A DNA stretch of 64,000 nucleotides from Allodiplogaster sudhausi (Eukaryota > Nematoda > Chromadorea > Rhabditida > Diplogasteridae). The notes under the pieces were generated by a model. That model saw nothing but the letters and a program-made list of their open reading frames with translations, did not search any database and was not told where the DNA came from. The DNA lies in NCBI GenBank assembly GCA_945643635.1, contig CALZFC010000058.1:1426001-1490000 (forward strand). Direction: 5' to 3'. Positions 49,001 to 60,538 of the stretch are shown here, piece after piece (the stretch's first letter is position 1; each line of letters opens with the position of its first letter). Both the position numbers and the translations under genes were made by a program.

Positions 49001-50892
49001 GAACGCGAGACAGAAACAGATAGAAAGGAATTGAAAAAGGGACAAACTAGATGAAAAGGAAAGAGCAGGAAAGATGAAGCATTAGAATGAAGAAGAATGT
49101 AAATCTAGAGTAAATACACTACAGAATGGAGAAATAAAGAAAGAGAGAAAGAGAGCGAGTGAGAGAGAGAGTGAGTGAGAGAGGGAGTGAGAGAGTGAGA
49201 GGCAGAGAGAGAGAGTTCACAGCGGGCTTCCCTCCAGAATGGCTAGTTGGGATGGCTGCAATCTGATACAATCCCAATATTGTTGCTCCGCTCTCTGCCT
49301 GACTGCATCAGAACTTCCAGCTGAGAGTCGGCTGAAATCCTTTCAATTTCGTAGTAAGATGTTCCCACGGTGCTCTGCATCAACTGCTGGAGAACGACGT
49401 TTGCTGCACTGGAAGACTGGCGACATCAGGACACGGACATCCACTGACATTCTCCTGATGTCTTCATGAATTCGAAATGCCTGATTTGTGCACTAGACCT
49501 TGTCTCGCAAATGTCCGCATTCCGCACTCTTTTCATCAATTCATCACCGATTCTGCCGATGGAGAATTCTCATTGACACTTGTAAATAATTTGTGTCTTC
49601 TTAAGGGGCAAAATATGTTGTATAAATGCTATGAACTTATAGAGACGACGAAGATTTAGGATTCATTAGTATTTGGAGCGGAATTGCCGCTATTAACCAT
49701 TCCTATTTCTGGTATGCACGCGCCTGCGTAGAATGTATCAGCTACATATGATTTGCAACTTCCGAGAAGGGCACTGAAGCGGGGGGGGGGGCGCAGAGAA
49801 CCTCCTAGAGTCACTTTCAAGACTCCACATTTAGCCCCCGGGCACTCCCTTCCACCCCGCCCCTTCTCTTCTCCTACCTCTTCTTCCACCATTCCCTACT
49901 CCCTTCTTTTCCACATTTCCACTTGTTTCGCATCAGTAGCACATCTCTCTCGGTCTGCGTCTCTTTTCCATCCTTTTCTCTCTCACCATTCTCTCAGTCT
50001 GCGTCTCTTCACTCCACATTTTTCTCTCGCCGCTCTTCCTTCCTATCGTTGGTGCCATTGCCACGGAGAGTGAAACATTTCTCGAAATGATGCCTGGTGG
50101 TGCCTGGCCTCAAAGGCAAGCCAATTTCCATTGCGAACTGCTTTCTACACCTTCTCGTGGGCCCACTCAGCTTTTTGCCTTATCCTCGGTATCTTTATTA
50201 TTATTATTAATTACATACTTACTTTCTTAGCAGGTGCAAGCAATCTGAACGCTTGTTCTTCCACAACTACTAAAGTATATGTATTATTCTCATGGCTACA
50301 ATCTAATCTCTGTTCTGGTTGAGTACGCCGCTTGGATTTTTTTTCTCAACAAAATCAACTTGCTCTTTTCGTAAAAGAATGTCAAGCAAGTGTTTGAGTC
50401 TTTTAATTTAAACTGGTATTTTGAAATTTCTGGCGCGTATTACACATATTTTATGCTGTATTTCTTCTTAAAATAACGTGATGATTTTGATGCATATCTT
50501 CTCAGATACATTCCAACATTCAGCTTGCGCTTCTGATCCCGCCTAATCGGAAGCCCGCACTCTTCATGTCAGTGCATTTTATTGAAATCGTAGATCGCTG
50601 AGGCTTACATGCAGCCGATTCAGCGTTCTATTTGCACGTACATACATATGAGTGTATATATTCATAGTGAACAAACTACAGATGTATGTATAAAGAGATG
50701 AAGACTAGGTCTTGGCGCAAGGGTGAGCATAAGCAGGAAGTAAAAGCTGAAGGACAAGAAAGTGCAGTCTTCTTTTCTATTTTTGCCCTGCGCAAGGCTC
50801 TAAAGAGAAAGACTCAGCAAGGATAAGAAGGAAGACCCTGTAAATAGTTCGAGAGAATGCCAGCTTCGGTTGCAGTGAACTGCTAGCCAGAG
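43045..50892. other. Intergenic region, no confident gene
   Basis: About 7.8 kb with GA tracts (43496-43540, 49140-49215), CT tracts (46051-46091, 46840-46855) and AT-rich sequence. A 170-codon open frame exists on the minus strand (43856-44368) but is basic, lacks recognisable motifs and overlaps an equally plausible frame on the other strand (44206-44460). I see nothing I can name. Confidence 0.5.
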
Positions 50893-51712
50893 ATGCCGTT
50901 GCTGAACGAGACGGCGACGCTCCTCGCTGCGTCCCTCTCAGCCGCGACCACCTCTCTTCCCTTGCCCGCCACCCCGTGCAGCACCCTCCTCGACTGGAAG
51001 GATGCGCCTCTTTCATCTCAGGTCAGCTTCGTTCTTCTGTCTACCGTAACCCTCGAATCCGTTACTGTAAAACGCTTTCTTAAATCTAAATTGTTAAAAG
51101 GTATCGTTTTGATCTTTTGAAAAAAAGCTCGTATTGCTGTCAGGCGTTCTGGGTTGCTAAACATTGTTATCCTCATAATTCATCACGATATGCTTGCTCA
51201 TTTGACTTCGCGGGGTTTTTCCTGCAACATAATAGCATTTCCTTATGAGAGATATTCTATTTCTTTCCATTTTTCCCTTTCCTCGTAGTCATGTGAGTGC
51301 TTGGTCATGAACACTTCAACGAACGATCAGCCTTGGCGCCTTCTCTACGGAAATGCGATAAAGTTACACAACCCTTGACGTTCTTGCCTGCTTCTACTGT
51401 AGTGCTCAAAAGAACAATCAAAAAAGAAATCATGAATCTCTAGAGAGTGCCCGAGGCTGATATATCTGTGATAGAAAGTAATAGATAGAGTCTACAGTAT
51501 CCTCTCTCCCTCTTCTATTGACTCTCTCCATCTCTCTCCAGATTTATCCACCGGCCCCAATGCGAGGCGGACAACTTGCCATGCTTGTTCCCTACGTCAT
51601 TCTTTTTCTTCTTGGCGTAGTAGGGAATATCGCCGTGCTCAGCTACGTCTTCTTTATCACAAGGTATCTGTTTCTATTGTTCAATGCATCATTCATTCTC
51701 TCAATCTCTTCT

Positions 51713-51756
<44 letters not shown>

Positions 51757-52884
51757 TAACTCTATCTCTCTCAGTTTCTCACCCCATTCAGATCACTGAA
51801 ATGGTCCGTAATGGCGCTGGGCAACACACTCGTCTACATCCTCGTTCTCTCTGCCGTGGATCTTCTTGTCATTCTCTCGATTCCCTTTCATACATCACAG
51901 GTCTGTTACATTCCTGTTCTATTGATAGCCGTGATTTCAAAGAAGAGTGTCATAGTTGAACAAAAAAATAAATAAAGGCATGGATAGGGCGATAATTGCG
52001 TTTGTGTAATTTCAGCAAGTCCTGAACTCGTGGGTGTTCGGTGCTGTCATCTGCAAGCTGTACTGGGTGCTCGAGTGGGCGAGCAAGGTTAATCATTTTA
52101 GTGTACTGCTTATTTGTAGCCGTGGGAGGATGGCGAACCTAAAATAAGCGTTGGTTGGCAGGGAAATAGAAAACCAAATTGTTGCTTTGCCGCCTCCTTC
52201 CTCGCCTGCTTGTGTTTCACTCAAAGTGCAAAGAATTGCATACGTCCGTGACAAAATATTGCTGAATTTGTCGAGAACATTTACTAATTTCTTAAGGCCT
52301 GTCAGAGAAATGGTTCATAATTCTGGAGAACTAAAATAAGAAAATTTGTAGAAGCAACATATTTTAAAATGGAAGTTGATGGCATCCTTGGCCGTTGTTT
52401 CTGACGTGGAGAGGAAGCTGTCTCTGTATTTGCATGGTTCCGTCCAAATGAGAATGACCTCAGAGAGTCTTGCCGCCTTCTCCCAAAGTGCCTTCACTAA
52501 GAGTCTTCTTGAGCCAATTTGCTAGCCTTTCTACTGCTGCAAAGGATTCTTTAGCAGGGAACGATCATTCCGATCAGCCTTCCTTTTTCTGTCATGATTA
52601 ACCTTTAGCTATTTTCAAAAGGACCCATCCATCAAACATATATAGAGAAACCTGTGATTTATATATGTAATTCGACAATCTTACCACATTAGTACTATAT
52701 ATTTTGAGCTTTTCGCTTTGATATCCCGCTGTGGGTTTTACAAGATTTATTATTTAGCTTGTTTGAAAAAGGAAGTGGTCACGCGAATAATATTTCGCTT
52801 TAATATTTTCGACGTGGAGTAGACATAGAAAGATGAGATTGGACGGAAATCGCGGCTGGTTTTGACGGAAATGGGAGACCGGAG

Positions 52885-52917
<33 letters not shown>

Positions 52918-53765
52918 CAGAAAGAAATGAGAGAGAGAGTAGAAAGAGAGAGACAAAATAAGGTACTGTGAGAGATGATGGAGAATCGTCTTAGGGCAGG
53001 AAATGGAATGATGGAATTTTCCAAAGAGAATATAGCCAGCGGATGGTGGGCGCGTATTTTGACAAAACTGTCATTGAGTGCCGTGTCTGGGCAGAGGACC
53101 CGTGTTTATGGGGCAGAGAGAGAGAGAGAGAGAGAGACTGAGAGAGACTGAGAGAGAGAGACAGAGAATGACCAGAGTCTCTGTCAAGCACTGAGAGGAG
53201 TCTTCTGAGTTTTGTACTCTTCTAGAAGGCAGAAAGCTTATCAAAAATGATTCCCTCAAGAACTGAGGAAGCTCACATTCGTTCTAGCTGAATTTTTAAG
53301 GAATATTGAGATATATAGACTAAAAGGGCAAAAACGTTTGAATGGTCAGGGCGGAAGTGACAATCTGCCATACATATGTATGCATGTTCCCTTGAGATTC
53401 TACTGACGAATGACAGTTTACATCTTGTTCACAGTCTATTTCTGTCTTTGATTGACACCTCCCATTCCGGTATCAGAGCAGATATGCACTTATGTATGTA
53501 CATTCATTCCCGAACTGCGACAAGGAACTTGTTGGCAGTATGTAGAAGACTTTATTTTCTGCATTGTGAACAGCAGAGAATGAATTGTAGTAATTGAATA
53601 ACGATTACTCCTTACTGAAAATGCGAGTGTACACGTGCTTTTCTTTCTAGACTCTATTCTCCTCTTCTGGATACTCTACTTTACTCTCTCCCATACTATT
53701 TATCTGTATTTCTCTCGCTAGCACCCTTCACTTCCCTGCCTGTTCTCTCCTTCTCTCTCTTTCTC

Positions 53766-53812
<47 letters not shown>

Positions 53813-55522
53813 TTGCCAATTGTGGAGTACACGCAAGCACGCGGCATTCCCCGTGGGAGCACAGCGACGTTTGCCGTGTCCAAGATGGTAGTTTAATGAA
53901 AAGAGAGGGGGAGGATTAGACCGACAACCATTAGCCATAAAAACTTACGACTGCATGAAATAGAAAGCAAGAATGGAAGCTTTATGCTGGCACATTGCAA
54001 AAAAATTCAGATAGAGCAATTTTCGTATACTGAGCAGGTGACCGGGTAGTTTCGGCACAGATATTTACTGCTATTGGGAAGTTAGCGACAAAAAAGAGCC
54101 AACCGGAAATTTAAAAGGGAGAAGGAAATGCCAGCCGTTTCCTGGATTCCCTGCCTATTTCTCAATGTCACATGGTACACTATCTAGCATATTCTCTCCA
54201 ATATGAACCGACATATACCGGGCTCATAAATCCTGTAAAACAATATCTGTGAATGAGATTCATACTTAACAATCAGCAAGGGTAATGTGAAAAAGTTTTT
54301 TTCCTTTGACTTAAAAAAATTAAGAGAAACCTTTTTCAAGATGTGCTCAACCTTCATCCTCACAGCCCTCGCATTCGATCGCTATATGGCGATTTGCCAC
54401 CCTGAAATCAAAAGGGTTTGTTTCGCCTTGTTAAATTATAAATACTAGGTCAACAGGCGGGTTAGAAAGGGTTTTTTTTAAGAAAAGAAAAAAATAAGCA
54501 CAAAAGATGCGCGCCTTGTGTAGATCCACAACATCCGCCAGACATTCGCGATCGTTCTGTTCACGGCCGTGCTCTCTCTCGTCCTCATTCTGCCAATCTC
54601 CATCTCGGCCACTGTCAAAACAGTCAAGGATGGCTCGCGTTACATCGACCGCGCAGGGGTCAGTCATATTCATTTCTGCAACGCATATGTATTTCTACCA
54701 CCTATTTTCCCAATTCACTAGTTGACTTTCTTGGGTATACATATGCATGTAATTTGCGCGTATTGTATTGTTATTGCAAAATTTGGTGGGAGTTTTTCAT
54801 GTATTTTGAAGCTTCCTTAAGAATATGTCGTATTTTCGTACCATTTCCATGAACTCTGTCTGTTCTCAGCAAGTGCATGTCATTCCTCATCAAATGCGAT
54901 GCTATCATCGTATTCTCGGAAAGTTAACATTCAGCTTTTCCTCTTTTTCCCTCTCTAACGATGAGTCTCATTTCTGATGCATTTCACCTCCTTTTGCTGT
55001 CCCGCTTCCCTTCATTTGATACGAGGGAGTAATGCAGCGTTAATTAGTTTCCTTTGCATGTTAGTAGCAATCTTTGAAAATTGCAAATTCCGTTGCCCTT
55101 TTTTGCAATTCTTAATGGGAGACATGAGCAGTAATTTCTAGTTTCTAATTTAAAATAAGACGTTTTCTTGAGGAAACAAAATGGAAACATTTCAGCAAGT
55201 GCATCTTGTGGAATCCTCGCAGTGCCGAGTCGGCCTGGATCGCGAGCAGAAGCAGTGGCTGCTCGGATTGCTCACGGTTCAACATCTGTTCTGCTTCCTC
55301 TTTCTTTTGAGCAAAAATATTGCCCAAAATTGTAATTTTAATAAAGTAAGATAATGCTACAGGTCGTGGTCTTCATAATCCCGTGCACGTTGATCACATT
55401 CTTCTATGGCAGAATCACATTGCGTCTTAGAAAGCAGCTGAGGTGAGAGAAAGGGCAGTTCATTCTTGTCTTCATCTCTCTCTCTCCTTCCCTCTTTCTC
55501 CCTCTCCTATTCTCTCTCGATT

Positions 55523-55554
<32 letters not shown>

Positions 55555-56646
55555 CTCCGTAGCTCTGGTATCTAATCCTTAATCCTTGGTCTGCTCTCAG
55601 CTCGACCTTCAAGAGTCGCATTCCCATCCGCCGCATCACGATCTACACTCTTATCGTGACTCTTTTCTATATCGTCTGCCACACTCCCTTCTGGTTCCTC
55701 CAGATCTACGGCTTCATCTCCATGACCAGCAACGCCATTCGGCCTGGACCGTATCTGGAATACGTCTTGGTATGATATTTTGCTGCCTGAAAAATAGAGA
55801 CCACTGATTTCCTCACTCAAATACACACGAAAACAACTCTTAAACGATGACTATCAAAAAATATTCTTTTGAGCTTGCTCAACTGACTCAACTGACAATG
55901 AGCTTGCTGTTGTCTGATAGATTTGTTAATCTGCATTCGAAAACAAACCTTAAAACATATGTATGTAAATCCAAGTTAACAAAGTATTGTAGTTGCAAAG
56001 TATACTTATTTTCTAGTTCGCTGTGGGTACCACACGTGCTGTAAAGGGTTTCCTATTGCTCTTTGGAATGTAAAAGGAAATAAATAGTTGAATTGTGAAA
56101 GTGCTTGCAGTATGTCACTCACATGTTCCCGTACGTTGCGGCGGCGATGAACTGGCTGTTCTACGCGCAGCTGAACAGCCAATTCAAGAAGGGACTTGTT
56201 CTCGTCACCGAGCGGTGGATTCGCAAGCAGACGCGGTTTCTTTTTCTTTCTTCTTGCAACGGGTATTTATACATCATCATTTGCATATGTACATATGTAC
56301 ATACACATATACATCACTTCGGTATACCCTTCATTAAGTTCACAGTTCTTGCAAACATGATCCCGTTCTTCCTTTAATGCTATGCATTATGCATGAAAGT
56401 ACATTCCATGCCGACCAGATATCATTATGTATGCAAGAGTTGTAATTAAAGTGTTGCCCACTAACTTTCTGAAATGAGCTCTCCGTTATTTCTAGTGCGT
56501 CGGCGATGCAGCCGCTGTCTGCGAATTGGGACGGCGTGTGCGTGGATCTGGCCTCTCGTTGCGATGACGTCATCGCCCTCTGCCCCAATTGCGAGCATCC
56601 GCTCACGCTGCGTGCCAACAAGTACTCCGTCACTAATAATACCTAG
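50893..56646 (+). CDS. Class A GPCR, peptide-receptor-like (11 exons)
   Basis: Seven-helix plasma-membrane receptor of 415 residues. Exons 50893-51021, 51542-51663, 51792-51900, 52016-52087, 54341-54415, 54524-54658, 55196-55276, 55363-55442, 55601-55769, 56111-56235 and 56496-56646 join in frame. The N-terminus has an Asn glycosylation site (NET) and no signal peptide. TM1 has GNIAVL, TM2 LSAVDLLVILSIPF, TM3 starts with the disulfide Cys (ICKLYW) and ends FDRYMAICHP, ECL2 has the partner Cys (SSQCRVG), TM6 reads FYIVCHTPFWF and TM7 NWLFYAQLNSQFKKG. The DRY motif and ECL disulfide point to a rhodopsin-like neuropeptide receptor; CWxP is CHTP and NPxxY is NWLFY. The C-tail has four spaced cysteines. 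The ATG follows a gccag acceptor by two bases. Intron 4 is 2.25 kb; others are short. The ligand is unknown. Confidence 0.85.
51716..51754. repeat. (CT)n in GPCR intron 2
   Basis: CT run 38 bases before the exon 3 acceptor, on the sense strand. Confidence 0.9.
53746..53811. repeat. (CT)n in GPCR intron 4
   Basis: Long CT run within the 2.25-kb intron; GA runs of opposite polarity lie at about 52885-52955 and 53118-53165 in the same intron. Confidence 0.9.
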
Positions 56647-56761
56647 TCCCCCCTCCCCTTTTAACTGGCTCTTTCTGGCTACGATTCTTGGAGTTGTGTA
56701 GTTTGCGCTCGGCCGCTCTCTTCGCATATCTACGCAAAAATACATATTGTTGTTTGAGATG

Positions 56762-56767
56762 AATAAA
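56762..56767 (+). terminator. Poly(A) signal of the peptide-receptor-like GPCR
   Basis: AATAAA 116 bases after the stop codon at 56646. Confidence 0.5.
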
Positions 56768-57994
56768 TTAAGTACATATACATATGTATATGTATGTTCT
56801 TTTATGCATTGCTCTATGTTATGTTATATGTATGTATCTAACTGAATCACTATATAGACCGGTTTATGCAATGACAAGGATTGCTAAAATATATTGATCG
56901 ATTTATCAATTGATCTCACTTTTCGATTGAAACACCCTGATTACTTATTGGAGACCTCCGTGCTGTACATTTATATGAGTGTTAATCGCTTGTACTGTCT
57001 CCTCTAACTTTCAGACCACTTGGTTTGTCTGATTTAAAAAAACGATTTTGGCAGCACATAATTACTCGGGTCTTGCACATATTTTCACGATCGATTTTAT
57101 AACCCAATGATGCTGTACAACGTTGATTCCATTTCTAATGAGGGATAAATCTTTTGTTCGCCAGTTCTTCCTTCATGGAGATGCTTGCGCATCTCGAAAT
57201 TGTGGGTGGCAATATTTTTGGAGTAAGCGTTAGAAGAGCTGGACTAATTGTAAGAGATATGCATATGTATATGCATTTCTCATATGAGTCCTCTTCCTTC
57301 TCATCCACGAATAAGCGAGTACACTGATGCTACATTAAAACAGCAAACTACATACAGAGATATATTTTATATTCACGCAGAATGAGGCAAAAGGTCGACA
57401 CAAAAGTTGAGTTCTAATCCAGGGACTTCAAAGGTTTCTTTGATTTATCTCTTCCCATGATTGTCCTTTCTCTCCGTCGTTCCATTGTCCTCCCGTTCTG
57501 TCTGCGTTGTCCTCTTTTTATCCGTCCTGAAGATGTCTCCACTGCTCATTCTGCCACATGTCGCTCACGCTTCGATGCAAAGAATCCCACCACTCACAAT
57601 GCTTTGCTGTCACTCGGAACATCAATAAAAACAGACTGTTTCAAACATTAAAATGTATAGTTTACAGAGTCTTATGTACATTCTGTGAACAAATCTGCAA
57701 CAAAGACATGCGAGCCAAAAAGGAATTAATATATTGAACCATCCTATGAATATTTATCCACTTACTTTTATAAGAAAGCGAAATAGAACAAAACTTCTAT
57801 ACTTCAGCTCTATTGTTTATGGTTCAGGTGTGCCGCTATCATCCGCGTTTTGACATGCGTCTGCGTATCTCTTAATGGCTGGCTGAAACAATTCCCTTTG
57901 TCCTTGATACTCGTATAAATTGGCAGAAGATTCCCCGATGTGAACTTGTTGAACCCTCCAATATTTACTGGATGCCCATTTTTATCAGGGTAAT
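56768..57994. other. Convergent intergenic region
   Basis: Between the plus-strand GPCR and the minus-strand srg-type gene. A 64-codon plus-strand frame at 57457-57651 precedes an AATAAA near 57623 and could be an unassigned terminal exon, but no upstream exon was found. Confidence 0.4.
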
Positions 57995-59409
57995 CTATAA
58001 GACGAAAGGATTCTTGCTTGCCAATGGTCGAATCCTTTTTTGATGAAAGCATGGGAAGACGGTGAAGAAGAGCCTCTTCCTGACGTGGCCGTTGAAGAGA
58101 AACATCAAAATTGCCGGGGAGAGGGCACGGATGTCCATGGAGTATGTTGCACACTAAAGAATGAAAAAAACAATCACTTTTAAAAATCGATCTTAGAATG
58201 AGACTAAATTAATTAAACCCAAATGCATTTTATTTACCTCTATGAATGTGAAAATGTGTGCCCGTGCAAACTCTGGAAAGCGCCAGACGATGAACTTAAC
58301 TTGAATATTGAAAAAAAATAATATATTTGGTTTTATACTAGTATTGTTAATTGTAAACTTGGCATACAGTATAAGTGCAGCCTGGAATGTCGACTGCACA
58401 CTGTGCGAATCCATAGTAGAGCAGGCGGTATTCCATGCCGGAGAAGTGTCCATGGCCAGTTCCATGATGGAAGAGGTGGATGCGCAGCCCGGTCAAGGCG
58501 TACAAAAGGAGAGACAAAACGGCTGCTCCCACGTGCACCAACATCATTATTTGGTACATGTTTATCTAAAAGAGTTGTATTAAAAAGGCGCAAATGCAAC
58601 GATCAAGGATGCACAATGAATGCAAATGTACGTTCGGCTTATCGGACATGTCAGCCTTGCCATAGAAAACTGTGAAGCCTTCGCTAGTTCGAATAGGCAA
58701 ATGCTTCATAGGACTAGCCCAGAGGTACCTAAAAGAATATATTGAGGACGATCAAATTCTACAATTAACAACTACCAGGTAGCGCTGAATCCGCCAAATA
58801 TGGATAATGCTGCCGAAAGTGGAAAGAATCGCTTCCATAACTGCTGGAGAGCAATCATGTATTTTATTTTAATTTATCATTACTATATTATAAAAGGAAA
58901 ACCTGTAACCGGAGAGCTGGGCAGCTGAAGAGCAGATATCTGTTCAGTGCAATTTGAGTATAAATGAACGCTTGCATCACAGAACAAGAAATCGTCAACC
59001 TACAAGATGCTCGAATATGTAAAGAATAAAACATTTTGTACATAGTAAGCTGATTTGCCAACTTGTTAGCAATTCCGAAAATCAGTTGACTAGCTGGACC
59101 AGTGAAGAAAATCTCTGAGAACGGTGCCATGTTCAGACGGTAAGAAATGAAGCAGCTGACGAAGAGTGTTAAATCCTGACAATCTTGTATATTTTAGGTC
59201 ATGAACTGATAACTCTGCATAAAGTTTCAAGATTTTCATAATTACTCATGAGACCAAACCACGATGCCTCCGAAAAGGAAGAGATTGTAGAATGTTGATG
59301 TGTAGTTCTTTCGCCTGCCGCGGATGACAACGACCATTTCACCAATGTAGAGAGCAGCGAGGAGAGGGCCATAGATGAAGAAGTTGTAGAACATAAACAT
59401 CAGTCCCAT
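57995..59409 (-). CDS. srg-superfamily serpentine chemoreceptor
   Basis: Nematode chemosensory GPCR. The first exon (59260-59409) encodes MGLMFMFYNFFIYGPLLAAL, EMVVVIRGRRKNY and STFYNLFLFGGIV, the TM1-ICL1-TM2 pattern of srg/srv/sru receptors. The next exon block (58903-59175, probably split by a 66-base intron) gives DLTLFVSCFISYRLN and QIALNRYLLFSCPAL, equivalent to the family LNR motif after TM3. QLWKRFFPLSAALSIFGGF is the matching FYPL-type TM4 start. A 58.35-58.56 kb exon encodes TM5 (MMLVHVGAAVLSLLLYAL) and TM6. The last exon gives YSMDIRALSPAILMFLFNG, a TM7, then a Lys/Arg-rich tail and TAG at 57995. Donor choice after the TM6 exon is uncertain. Such receptors usually act in sensory cilia. 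Confidence 0.8.
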
Positions 59410-60538
59410 CAGGATGGGAAGAAGAGCTTTCTTCTTCCTTGAGTATTACAGACGAGGGCGTTTTAAACTGAGATGACAAGCCATGATTGTCTTTACTTCT
59501 GCCCCTGCATATGAAAGAGGATTTCAATGGTGAGAGAAGTGCTGGGAGAGAGGTAGCCGAGTGGAGAGACCTCACAGTACAAAGAAAGGGTATGAGAGAT
59601 GTCATAAGGAAGAGAATGCTCAGACTGAACCTTCTTACATACCTTCCATTCGCGGATAGCAGACAGCGTCCCTTCCTCGCCCTCGCAAAAAGAGAATGAT
59701 TTCCCCACGATGTTTCATTTTCTAGTGAAAAAGAACAAACGAATGCGATGACCAATGCTCAACCTTGTTACCTAACATTTATTGAAATTGTAGCTGTTTT
59801 CTATCGCTATAGTGTATCCTGGTCATGACAGACATCCCTTTTATGCATTTACACATAATAGTACACAATTATGAACGATTTCAAAGGAAGGCATGAAATT
59901 TGTTACAGAACGCAGTTAAAAGGGCAAAAAAGCATGTAGTATAGTTTCAAATGTAAAGGAGATCAAGAATTTCCGCAGATGCTTCTCTCTGGAAAAACAG
60001 ACATGTATTCAATTATCACATATTGACCGAGTAATCAAAGAAGCAAAGACCCGCACTGCTTGAAATGGTTGTTAATTTGCGATATAATGGTCAGAAAAGC
60101 AATTAAGTCATACAGGAAAGAGAGCTGTTTTAATACACACATTGCAACGGTATTAACTTCATGGATGAAATTCCCGTCCTTTTGAATCTTAAATGGAAAT
60201 CTAATTACAGGTCACAATGCGAATTGATACAGAAAACATTTCTAAGTTTCACCATTTTCGCACTCTAATTCAAAGGCAGCAGCAATTTGAATATCTTCCA
60301 AGTTCTCCGATGTTATTCTTTGCGAAAGACTGAAAAATTTTCTACGCTGTATGTTCTCGAGAAACAATTTAACAAAAATATGTCCCTCTCTGATTAGTAA
60401 CTGACGTTATATCTCGATGAAAAAATATATCGAATCCAGTTAGAGGAATTTTTGAGTGATGCACGCGAGATCAATGATTCAGGCAGAAATAATAATGAAT
60501 AACAAGCGCTTAATGACTTTCACTAAATACAGTACTCC

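Noticed and set aside
57457..57651. 64-codon plus-strand frame before an AATAAA
   Set aside because: Could be a terminal exon but there is no upstream partner and the GPCR ends with its own stop and poly(A) signal.
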